Both the position numbers and the translations under genes were made by a program. The notes beneath the pieces are model-generated. The model was not told where the DNA came from. It saw only the letters and a program-made list of their open reading frames with translations, and made no database searches. 64,000 bases of DNA from Burkholderia pyrrocinia (GTDB taxonomy: Bacteria; Pseudomonadota; Gammaproteobacteria; Burkholderiales; Burkholderiaceae). Each line of letters opens with the position of its first letter. Position 1 is the stretch's first letter. Positions 37,170 to 44,665 of this stretch are shown one piece after another. The stretch lies in NCBI RefSeq assembly GCF_022809715.1, contig NZ_CP094460.1, positions 806,001 through 870,000 of the forward strand, given 5' to 3'.

Positions 37170-37283
37170 TCAATATACGACGACCGGCGCGGGCCGGTAA
37201 TACACCGGACGCGCCGGCACCACGACGCAGCCGGCCAGCACGATGGCCGCGGCCGCCAGTATCACGATGGTTCGAAAAGGCAT
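37170..37283 (-). CDS. 37-residue lipoprotein
   Basis: Start ATG at 37283, reading MPFRTIVILAAAAIVLAGC and then VVVPARPVYYRP, APVVVY. A perfect small lipoprotein: hydrophobic signal, LAGC lipobox, short Pro/Tyr/Val tail. It lies between the YXWGXW gene and the ECF sigma gene in the same direction. The ribosome site is weak. Function unknown; the position suggests an envelope sensor or structural partner. Confidence 0.6.
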   Translation of the reverse strand: MPFRTIVILAAAAIVLAGCVVVPARPVYYRPAPVVVY

Positions 37284-37353
37284 GGCTTCGACTCATGACA
37301 TTGCGTGAATGATCCGCCGCGCCGGCCCGATGTCCCGCGCGACGGCGCGCGCA

Positions 37354-37653
37354 TCAGGCCCAGTGGCCCGGCACCCAGCGCCAGGCCGGCCCGCGCGCGG
37401 CCCAGTGCCCGGGCACCCAGTGGTAACCGACGCGCACCACTTGCCAGTGACCCGGAATCCAGACGTAGCGCCCCTGCCGCCAGTGCCAGTGGCCCTGGTC
37501 CCACACGTAGCCCGCGCGCGGCGCCGGCATCACTTCGACGCGCGGCGCCGGCGGTGCGTAAGGCGCGACGATCACGGCCTGCGCGAATGCGGCGGACGCC
37601 GCCAGCGCCGCCACGCATCCGGCGGCAAACCGCAATGGAACAGAAAGTTTCAT
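37354..37653 (-). CDS. YXWGXW-repeat secreted protein
   Basis: 99 residues. Signal peptide (SAAFA-QA), a Pro-rich linker, then repeats YVWDQGHWHWRQGRYVW, PGHW, YHWVPGHW and WRWVPGHW, the family pattern of aromatic plus Gly-His-Trp. Envelope protein of unknown function, first gene after the promoter-like element at 37700-37733. A shorter lipidated relative closes the DUF1800 unit, so each transcription unit contains one. Confidence 0.85.
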   Translation of the reverse strand: MKLSVPLRFAAGCVAALAASAAFAQAVIVAPYAPPAPRVEVMPAPRAGYVWDQGHWHWRQGRYVWIPGHWQVVRVGYHWVPGHWAARGPAWRWVPGHWA

Positions 37654-37976
37654 GAAAGACTCCGAAGTAACGGGCATCGACCGGAAGCGGCCGTTCATGC
37701 GTTAAACGGAGCGGGCAAGAGAAATCCGTCGCGAGGTTGGCGAATAATTTTCGGTGCGATCGAGCGCGCTTCGGAGCGGGCCGGATGCCACGCGATGCGC
37801 GACTCTTCGTATCGGCCGCCACACACGTGGTTGCCGTGCTGTCACAACGCGGCAAAACTGCCCGTCGACAATGCGTGTCACCGGGATCCCGCTCGTTTCC
37901 GGCCCACGCCCCGGCCGCGCTCGCGCATGGCCGAGCGGTTCCACTTTTCGCGTCCCCATCAACGAAAACTACGACC
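37654..37976. other. Divergent spacer, YXWGXW operon / phosphatase
   Basis: 323 bases. Carries the ECF-type element near its left end. The phosphatase leader fills the rest; a half-match CTGTCAC at about 37850 is too weak to call a Pho box. Confidence 0.5.
37700..37733 (-). promoter_or_regulatory. Putative ECF promoter, copy B (YXWGXW-sigma operon)
   Basis: On the minus strand CGCGACGGATTTC (37721-37733), 12 bases, then CGTTTAACG (37700-37708). The 13-mer is identical to copy A and the 9-mer differs by one base; GAAAAT plus a T-rich stretch lies about 18-19 bases further upstream in both. The 9-mer is 46 bases before the YXWGXW start. Confidence 0.6.
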
Positions 37977-39662
37977 ATGTCGAACCAGGACAATCTCCCT
38001 GATCAGCCGAACGAGCCGGCCGCGTCGGTGTCGCGTCGCGGCTTCCTGAAACTCGCCGGCGTATCCGGCCTTGCGACCGCTGCCGGCGGGCTCGCGGCCG
38101 CCCGGGCCGCCGCGTCGAATCCGGACGGCACGCCCGAGCAGGTCCATCTGACGTGGGGCAACGACCCGACGTCCGAAGTCGTGATCTCGTGGGCGTCGCT
38201 CGCACCGGCCGTCAATCCGCGCGCGCGCATCGTCGCCGACGGCGAGCCGCCGCGCACGGTGCACGGCGTCCAGCGCCTGTACACCGACGGCCTGAACGGC
38301 GAAACCGTGTTCGCGTACCACGCGCGCGTGCACGGGCTGAAGCCGGATACGCGCTACCGCTACGAGATCACGGCCGACAACGACAGCAACGCCGCGCAGC
38401 CGTTCGCCGCGAATTTCTCGACCGCGCCGCGCGGTCGCGCGCCGTTCCGCTTCACGAGCTACGGCGATCTCGCGACGCCGAACGGCGCATGGGTGCTGTC
38501 ATCGCCGCAGAGCCGCTTCGCGGTGCAGGCCGTCGAGCAGTTCCAGCCGCTGTTCCACCTGCTGAACGGCGACCTCTGCTACGCGAACCTGAACCCCGCG
38601 CACCAGCCCGAGGTGTGGCGCGATTTCGGCAACAACAACGAGACGTCGGCCGCGAATCGCCCGTGGATGCCCTGCCCCGGCAATCACGAGATCGAGTTCA
38701 ACAACGGTCCGCAAGGGCTCGACTCGTATCTCGCGCGCTATACGCTGCCGGAGAACGGTACGCGCTTCCCGGGCCGCTGGTACAGCTTCCGCGTGAGCTC
38801 GGTGCTGTTCGTGTCGCTCGACGCCGACGATGTCGTGTACCAGGACGCCGCCGCGTTCGTCGGCGGCCCCGCGCCGCTCGTGCCGGCCGCGAGCACGGGC
38901 CGCCCGCCGATCGAGCCCGGCACGTCGTTCTACGTGCGCGGCTACAGCAACGGCGAGCAGACGCGCTGGCTCGAACACACGCTGCGCCATGCTGCGCATG
39001 ACGACGACATCGACTGGATCGTCGTGCAGATGCACCAGGACGCGCTCAGTTCGTCGAAGACGGGCAACGGTTCCGACAAAGGCATTCGCGAGGCATGGCT
39101 GCCGCTGTTCGATCGTTACGGCGTCGACCTCGTGCTGTGCGGCCACGATCACGACTACGAGCGCAGCTACCCGGTGCGCGGCTGCAATCACCGCGCGGGC
39201 GTCGACGCGACGACCGGCGAAGTGGTCGAGACGCTGCAGCCGCGTCCGGTCGGCTCGAATGACCCGGACCGCACGACGTTCGACACGAGCCACGGCACGA
39301 TCCACCTGATCCTCGGCGGCGGCGGCACCAGCGCACCGCTCGACGTGTACGGCGAGAACCCGTCGACCGGCTTTGCGCGGGCGAAGGTGTTCACGAAGCC
39401 GAACCGGCCGGTGCCTGGCACCGCGCCGAACACGTTCGTGCGCCAGCCGGCCGATGCGCTCGAGGATGCGATCTGGTCCGCGCGCCGCGATACGGGCACC
39501 GGTTACGGGATCGCGGTGTTCGACCACGACCCGGGCAAGCCGGGCGGCCACACGACGATCACGATGCGCTACTACCATGCGCCGGGCGCCGATCAGCACC
39601 CGACCGCGCAGTACGAGCTGTTCGAGACGATCGAGCTGAGCAAGAAGCGGCACGAACGGTGA
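37977..39662 (+). CDS. Tat-exported purple-acid-phosphatase-like metallophosphoesterase
   Basis: 561 residues. Tat signal SRRGFLKLAGVSGLATAAGG, a fibronectin-like N-terminal domain (VHLTWGNDPTSEVVISWASL) and a dinuclear metallophosphoesterase domain with NGDLCYANL, PCPGNHEIEF, VVQMHQDAL and LCGHDHDYERSYP. Periplasmic hydrolysis of phosphate esters. The upstream region shares no ECF element on its own strand. A GC-rich hairpin follows the stop at about 39669-39694. Confidence 0.93.
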   Translation: MSNQDNLPDQPNEPAASVSRRGFLKLAGVSGLATAAGGLAAARAAASNPDGTPEQVHLTWGNDPTSEVVISWASLAPAVNPRARIVADGEPPRTVHGVQRLYTDGLNGETVFAYHARVHGLKPDTRYRYEITADNDSNAAQPFAANFSTAPRGRAPFRFTSYGDLATPNGAWVLSSPQSRFAVQAVEQFQPLFHLLNGDLCYANLNPAHQPEVWRDFGNNNETSAANRPWMPCPGNHEIEFNNGPQGLDSYLARYTLPENGTRFPGRWYSFRVSSVLFVSLDADDVVYQDAAAFVGGPAPLVPAASTGRPPIEPGTSFYVRGYSNGEQTRWLEHTLRHAAHDDDIDWIVVQMHQDALSSSKTGNGSDKGIREAWLPLFDRYGVDLVLCGHDHDYERSYPVRGCNHRAGVDATTGEVVETLQPRPVGSNDPDRTTFDTSHGTIHLILGGGGTSAPLDVYGENPSTGFARAKVFTKPNRPVPGTAPNTFVRQPADALEDAIWSARRDTGTGYGIAVFDHDPGKPGGHTTITMRYYHAPGADQHPTAQYELFETIELSKKRHER

Positions 39663-39668
39663 TCGGGC

Positions 39669-39694
39669 CGGCGCCCGCTGCGGCGGGTGCCGGT
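39669..39694 (+). terminator. GC-rich hairpin after phosphatase
   Basis: CCGGCGCCCGC and GCGGGTGCCGG pair with one G-T wobble around a short loop, right after the stop. No long T-run follows, so termination strength is uncertain. Confidence 0.5.
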
Positions 39695-39760
39695 TGCATT
39701 GGCATCGAGGAATGGGCGTGCCACGACGCGGGTTAGACTGCGTGCCTCGCACACCGGCCC

Positions 39761-40054
39761 ATGAAGATGAGTTTCGAATACCGCATCCACACGCCCCCGT
39801 CGGCCGACGCATTCGATGCAATCGCGGATGCGCTGCGGCAAACGCACGGCGACGTCGACGTCGACGTCGATTCCGACAGACGACAACTTGAAATTCGCGA
39901 TGACACCGGCCGCTGGCCGCTGATCGGCCTGTCGACCGACGAACACGGGTTCTTCCTCGTCACGACGCTCGGGCCGACGCGTGACGCCATGCTCGACTCG
40001 ATCGGACGTGCGTTGTCGGCAATCGGAGCGGAACGGCGCATCGACGACGCATGA
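39761..40054 (+). CDS. Hypothetical protein
   Basis: 97 residues: MKMSFEYRIHTPPSADAFDA, a helix, an acidic DVDVDVDSDRRQLEI strand, WPLIGLSTDEHGFFLVT and helix DAMLDSIGRALSAIGAE. A compact alpha/beta protein of about the size of small immunity-type or DUF proteins; not recognised. The ribosome site is weak. Lies alone after the phosphatase. Confidence 0.6.
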   Translation: MKMSFEYRIHTPPSADAFDAIADALRQTHGDVDVDVDSDRRQLEIRDDTGRWPLIGLSTDEHGFFLVTTLGPTRDAMLDSIGRALSAIGAERRIDDA

Positions 40055-40273
40055 CCGGCTAGCACGTTCCGCACACACACCTGAATCCGCCGCATGCACC
40101 CGGCTGTTCCCCCACCATCGTCCGCCACTCGGTCGCGCTGGCTCGGCCCCTTTAAACTACGCGTGTCCGGCGCAATCGCCGCATTGCATTGCCGGTTGCA
40201 GTCGCAACCGGATTTTTCCGTTCGCGCTGGCAGCACACGCGAGCGCAACCGAATCATCCGAAGTCGAATTTGA

Positions 40274-41239
40274 ATGTCGAAACAAACAGGAAGCATGAAA
40301 CGCAAGAACAAGGCAACACTTATCGGGCTCGGCGCGGTGCTGTTGTGGGCCTCGGTGGTCGCCCTCGTTCGCGGGGTCAGCGAAAGCCTCGGTGCGACCG
40401 GCGGCGCTGCGATGATCTATACGGTGGCGTCCGTGCTTCTGCTGTTTACGATCGGCTTCCCCGACCTGAGCAAGTTCCCGAAAAACTACCTGCTGTGGGG
40501 CGGGCTGCTGTTCGTCTCGTACGAGCTGTGCCTAGCGCTGTCGATCGGGTATGCGAGCAACGGCCGGCAGGCGATCGAAGTCGCGATGGTCAACTACCTG
40601 TGGCCGAGCCTGACGCTGGTCGCAGCCATCGTGTTCAACAAGCAGCGTGCCAACCTGCTGGTCGTGCCGGGCGTCCTGCTGTCGATGCTCGGCATCTGCT
40701 GGGTGCTCGGCGGCGACCAGGGCCTCGATCCGGCCGGTATGCTGCGCAACGTCGCGGACAATCCGCTGAGCTATGGCCTCGCCTTCTTCGGCGCGCTGAT
40801 CTGGGCCGGCTATTGCACGGTGACGGCACGCATTGCCGACGGCAAGAACGGCGTCACGCCGTTCTTCATGCTGGTCGCAGCGGCGCTCTGGATCAAATTC
40901 GCGATCGAGGGCGGCGGCGCCATGACGTTCAGCCTTCACACGATCATCTATATCGTGCTGGCGGCATCGGCGCTCGGGTTCGGCTATGCGGCATGGAACA
41001 CCGGCATCATGCACGGCAACGTGACGATCATCGTCGGCGCGTCGTACCTGACGCCGGTGCTCGCGGCCGCGCTCGCCGCAACGCTGCTGCATGCGCCTCT
41101 GTCAGCCGAATTCTGGCAAGGCGCAGTGATGGTTTGCGGCGGGTCGATCCTGTGCTGGCTCGCGACACGCAGCCGACGCAGTGAAAAGGCAGCGCCCGTT
41201 CGGGTCGGGAAGGATGCCGAAGGCAATTGCCCCGGGTGA
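40274..41239 (+). CDS. yddG: Aromatic amino acid exporter (YddG, DMT family)
   Basis: 321 residues from ATG 40274 (40295 possible). Ten predicted membrane segments in the EamA arrangement: an N-terminal LIGLGAVLLWASVVALVRGV, a conserved NGRQAIEVAMVNYLWPSLTL and GFGYAAWNTGIMHGNVTIIV. YddG exports aromatic amino acids and methyl viologen. No regulator is adjacent. The polar C-terminal tail is long. Confidence 0.9.
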   Translation: MSKQTGSMKRKNKATLIGLGAVLLWASVVALVRGVSESLGATGGAAMIYTVASVLLLFTIGFPDLSKFPKNYLLWGGLLFVSYELCLALSIGYASNGRQAIEVAMVNYLWPSLTLVAAIVFNKQRANLLVVPGVLLSMLGICWVLGGDQGLDPAGMLRNVADNPLSYGLAFFGALIWAGYCTVTARIADGKNGVTPFFMLVAAALWIKFAIEGGGAMTFSLHTIIYIVLAASALGFGYAAWNTGIMHGNVTIIVGASYLTPVLAAALAATLLHAPLSAEFWQGAVMVCGGSILCWLATRSRRSEKAAPVRVGKDAEGNCPG

Positions 41240-41308
41240 CGATGCGGGATGCTTCCGACGGGACGCAGGGTTGCCGGCTACGGCTGCGCGAACCGCAAGC
41301 CGCCCGCT

Positions 41309-41941
41309 TTAGCTTCGCGATTCCAGCGCGATACGCACCGCCAATCCGGCCAGCACGGTGCCCATCAACCAGCGCTGGACCGACGCCCAAACCGGTCGTC
41401 CCGCCAGAAAACCCGCGATGGAACCAGCCAAGCAGGCGATCAGCGCGTTGACGCTGACACTCACCGCGATCTGCACGCAGCCGAGCGCCAGCGATTGCGC
41501 GAGCACGCTGCCGTGCCCCGGTGAAATGAACTGCGGCAGCAGCGACAGATACATCACCGCGATCTTCGGATTCGCGAGGTTCGTGACGAAACCCATCGTG
41601 AAGAGCCTGACGCGGCTGTCGTGCGGCAACTGCCGGACCTGGAACGCGGAGCGGCCGCCCGGCTTGAGTGCCTGCCACGCCAGGTACGACAGATAGAGCG
41701 CGCCGGAAAAGCGCAGCACGTCGTACGCATACGGCACGGTCATCACCAGCGCGGTGATGCCCAGCGCCGCGCAAACCATGTAGAAAACGAACCCCAGCGC
41801 GACGCCGCCGAGCGACACGAGCCCTGCGCGGCGGCCCTGGCAGATCGAGCGCGAAACCAGGTAGATCATGTTCGGTCCGGGCGTCAGCACCATGCCGAGC
41901 GACACGAGTCCGAACGCAAACAGGGTGGGCAAAGCCGGCAC
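41309..41941 (-). CDS. RhtB/LysE-family exporter
   Basis: 210 residues from GTG 41941, supported by AAGGAG and normal family length; the in-frame ATG 16 codons earlier has no such site. Signature GMVLTPGPNMIYLVSRSICQ, VTNLANPKIAVMYLSLLPQF, then four more membrane segments. Exports neutral amino acids such as homoserine or threonine; substrate inferred. Convergent with yddG. Confidence 0.9.
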   Translation of the reverse strand: MPALPTLFAFGLVSLGMVLTPGPNMIYLVSRSICQGRRAGLVSLGGVALGFVFYMVCAALGITALVMTVPYAYDVLRFSGALYLSYLAWQALKPGGRSAFQVRQLPHDSRVRLFTMGFVTNLANPKIAVMYLSLLPQFISPGHGSVLAQSLALGCVQIAVSVSVNALIACLAGSIAGFLAGRPVWASVQRWLMGTVLAGLAVRIALESRS

Positions 41942-42067
41942 GGCAGGCTCCTTCGCGGCAGGGCAGTCAGGGTGACGAGGTTCGAACACTGTATTGCATC
42001 TCGATCATCCTCGGCATGAATAAACTGCAAGGCGCCAATGAGCGTTATTCATCTCGCCGGCCGCGCG

Positions 42068-42964
42068 CTACCTGCCCTTTTTCGCACGCGCCTGAATCGC
42101 TTTCGCGGCTTTGGCGCGTTGTGCGTCGACGAGCCTCACGAACTCGTCGGTGACCGCGTTGCCGGCCACGTTCCACGACAACCGCACGGAACGATGCAGC
42201 CTCGGCGACAGTTCCAGCACGCGGCCGCCGAACGGTGTGTACGTGAGCGTGATGCGCGGCACGATCGATACGCCCATACCGGCCTCCGCCATCGAAAGAA
42301 TGGTGCGCATCTCCACCACGTTGAACGCGGCCCGGAGCGGCGCGCCGCCACGCGCGAAGTAATCCGCGATCACCGGCCCGCACCCTGCCTTCGAGAAAAT
42401 GAACGGCGCCGCGGACAACTGTTTTGCCGACACGCTCTTGCGGCCGCCGAACATGCCGTCCGGCGCCACCGCGACAAAATCCTCGTCGAGCAGCGGCAGA
42501 GTGTGTGCGAACGTCTTCGTGCCGGCCACCACGCCGATGTCGGCCGTACCGTCGTCGATCCACCCTTCGACTTCGCTGTCCGTGCCTTCGAGCAGCACCG
42601 CCGACACGCCCTGGTGCATCTCCTTCAACGCCTCGAGCGCGGGAACGACGAACGCCAGCGAGACGCTCGGCAGCGACGCAACCACCAGCTTGCCTTCGAG
42701 CTTGCCGCGCGACAGGCTGAACTGCTGGCGCAGCAGTTGCGCTTCCCGCACCACGCTCTGGACGTACGGCCACAGGCGTTCGCCCGCCGCCGTCAACACC
42801 ACCGGCTGCCGGTCCCGCCAGAGCAGCTTGACCTGCGTGATGTCCTCCAGCTCGGTCAATGCATGGCTGATCGCGGATTGACTGCGGCTGAGCCGGTCGG
42901 CCGCGGCGGTAAGCGAACCGAGTTCGACTACGGCGGCCAGTGCCTGCAACTGGGCAAGCGTCAT
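42068..42964 (-). CDS. LysR-family transcriptional regulator
   Basis: 298 residues. HTH at the N-terminus (LAAVVELGSLTAAADRLSRS, SAISHALTELED) and a co-inducer domain beginning GKLVVASLPSVSLAFVVPAL, with GMGVSIVPRITLTYTP. AAGGAG precedes the ATG. It follows the RhtB gene in the same direction at 127 bases, so it may control it or a gene on the other side. Ligand unknown. Confidence 0.93.
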   Translation of the reverse strand: MTLAQLQALAAVVELGSLTAAADRLSRSQSAISHALTELEDITQVKLLWRDRQPVVLTAAGERLWPYVQSVVREAQLLRQQFSLSRGKLEGKLVVASLPSVSLAFVVPALEALKEMHQGVSAVLLEGTDSEVEGWIDDGTADIGVVAGTKTFAHTLPLLDEDFVAVAPDGMFGGRKSVSAKQLSAAPFIFSKAGCGPVIADYFARGGAPLRAAFNVVEMRTILSMAEAGMGVSIVPRITLTYTPFGGRVLELSPRLHRSVRLSWNVAGNAVTDEFVRLVDAQRAKAAKAIQARAKKGR

Positions 42965-43456
42965 CGGGTCTCCTTGTTCCGGGGTATGTATGTTTCACAT
43001 GAGGCATTGAAGCATCATGAATTATATTGAACCGTTCCGACAGTACCTCAAACGGCACCGCACCCGGCCCCGCGCTGCGCCGCGGTCGAGTCGAACGTCC
43101 ACGGCAGCGCGCAGGCAAGATGCAGGTTCGATCCGCCGCGTCGATTGCACGCGCACCGACCTGCGCTCGAGAATCCATGTTGAACCACGCCACCGCATTG
43201 CTCATGCTTGCCGATACGAACTGCCGGCCTGAATCTGGGCCACGCGCCCGCCGGCCGCACACGAATAGCCGGCACGCGGGCAAGAAATAGCGATCAGCCC
43301 GCCGCCATCGATCGCGCATGCGTTCTGAAAGCTGCAAAGCGTAGTATTCGCGGACCCGGCGTATCGCTCCGCCCGACAGCGCGACGATACGTGACCGGCT
43401 TTGCTGCTCGCACGCTGACGCCGACGTCAGCGCTGCCCCGTTTTCAAAGGCACGAG
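42965..43456. other. Gap upstream of LysR gene
   Basis: 492 bases. An AT-richer patch with ATTATATTGAACC at about 43018 is a possible promoter. No gene with a ribosome site and sensible composition was found. Confidence 0.5.
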
Positions 43457-43537
43457 ATGGAAACCTATGTGTTGCTGGGCTGCGGACTCGGCGTTGGCCT
43501 GTTGATCGCCATCTGGGGAATCTGGTCGCTCCGATAA
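43457..43537 (+). CDS. 26-residue single-TM protein
   Basis: METYVLLGCGLGVGLLIAIW then GIWSLR, stop TAA. A single membrane helix with a small basic C-terminus. AAAGG is spaced 7 bases before the ATG. Small membrane proteins of this kind often regulate larger complexes; here there is no neighbouring partner, so function is open. Confidence 0.5.
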   Translation: METYVLLGCGLGVGLLIAIWGIWSLR

Positions 43538-43737
43538 GCCGTTCAAACCCCGTTCGTCCGCAAGGAATCCGTATGGAGACGGATGGGGAATTGTAGTTTC
43601 AGGCAGCCCATTTCACCCGATTGCTTCGCAGTCCCATTCAACCGCCCATCGTCGATACGTCCGCGACGGAAGCGCCATGCGTGACCCGTTCGGCCCCGCG
43701 CGCTGCCCGGTTCCCCAAGACGCGTTAGACTATTTCG

Positions 43738-43995
43738 ATGGAACAATGCCGTTATTGCCAGAGAATCCGCGATGAATGGGATTGCCACGGGGACGAGTGC
43801 CGCCGGGCAATCGCAAAAGCGCTGCGCCGGCAGCGCGCGGGCCTGCCGATGGTGCCCGATCGCATCCGCAACGAACTGCCGTCCGGCGCGCCGACCCAGC
43901 AGGTGATCGCCGTTCTGTCGCGCCAGCGCCTGCGCGCGCGCCGCGGCAACGAGGAACGCCGGGAGCGCAAGGAAATCGACGACGACGGCGTCTGA
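43738..43995 (+). CDS. Small Cys-containing basic protein
   Basis: 85 residues. N-terminal CRYCQRIRDEWDCHGDEC has a Cys pattern (CxxC, then Cys and Cys) that could bind zinc; the rest is basic and helical (KALRRQRAG, LSRQRLRARRGNEERRERKE). No signal, so cytoplasmic and possibly nucleic-acid binding. No clear ribosome site. Family not recognised. Confidence 0.55.
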   Translation: MEQCRYCQRIRDEWDCHGDECRRAIAKALRRQRAGLPMVPDRIRNELPSGAPTQQVIAVLSRQRLRARRGNEERRERKEIDDDGV

Positions 43996-44265
43996 GCCGG
44001 CCGCACCGCGGCCCGCCCGCGTCATTTCCACCTCCGCCGTCCTCCGCCAGTCGCCACCGGGCGCCCGCCCGTATCACCGCGCCCTTGCAAATCCGGCAAT
44101 ACTGAATGGGGACAGGAGATATTTGTCCCGGGATTATTGCCTCCGCGACAACGATCTTTCGCTGAAATCCACGTTTACCCTGAATCGACCGGCGCCTACG
44201 ATGTAATCAACCGCTTACGACATGGTGTCGAACGCGGAAAGCCAAGACAAACATCGGAGGTCATC

Positions 44266-44568
44266 ATGAAATCGCTCGTTTCCGCAGTCGTTGCCGCTGT
44301 CGCCCTGTCCGCCTCGTTCGGCGCATTCGCCCAAAGCACCGTGACCCGCGCCCAGTTGCGCAACGAGCTGGTCCAGCTCGAAAAAGCCGGCTACACGCCG
44401 GGCCTGTCGAGCCCGCACTACCCGGCCGACATCCAGGCCGCGCAAGCCCGCGTGCGCGCCGCCGACGACAATACCGGCTACGGTGCGCAACCGGCCGCGA
44501 CCGTCCAGGGTGGCGCACCGGCCGCCAAGGCGCAAAGCCCGCGCGACTCGGTCTACTTCGGCCACTAA
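44266..44568 (+). CDS. DUF4148 secreted protein
   Basis: 100 residues. GGAGG precedes the ATG at 44266. Signal peptide AFA-QS, then the DUF4148 pattern TRAQLRNELVQLEKAGYTPG with PADIQAAQARVRA. A small periplasmic protein family common in Burkholderia, function unknown. A strong hairpin follows. Confidence 0.9.
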   Translation: MKSLVSAVVAAVALSASFGAFAQSTVTRAQLRNELVQLEKAGYTPGLSSPHYPADIQAAQARVRAADDNTGYGAQPAATVQGGAPAAKAQSPRDSVYFGH

Positions 44569-44604
44569 GCCTGCCGCTGCGCGCCCCGCGCGCAGTCCGC
44601 ACAT

Positions 44605-44635
44605 GCAACGAGCCCGTCCATGACGGGCTCGTTGC
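44605..44635. terminator. Hairpin between DUF4148 and cyclase genes
   Basis: GCAACGAGCCCGTC (44605-44618) pairs perfectly with GACGGGCTCGTTGC (44622-44635), 3-nt loop. Lies between convergent genes and may terminate both. Confidence 0.75.
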
Positions 44636-44665
44636 GCTTGCATCGCGTGTTTTACCGGCCGGCCG

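Noticed and set aside
37840..37870. Second Pho box upstream of the purple-acid-type phosphatase
   Set aside because: Only one half (CTGTCAC) matches; the second 7-mer is too different.
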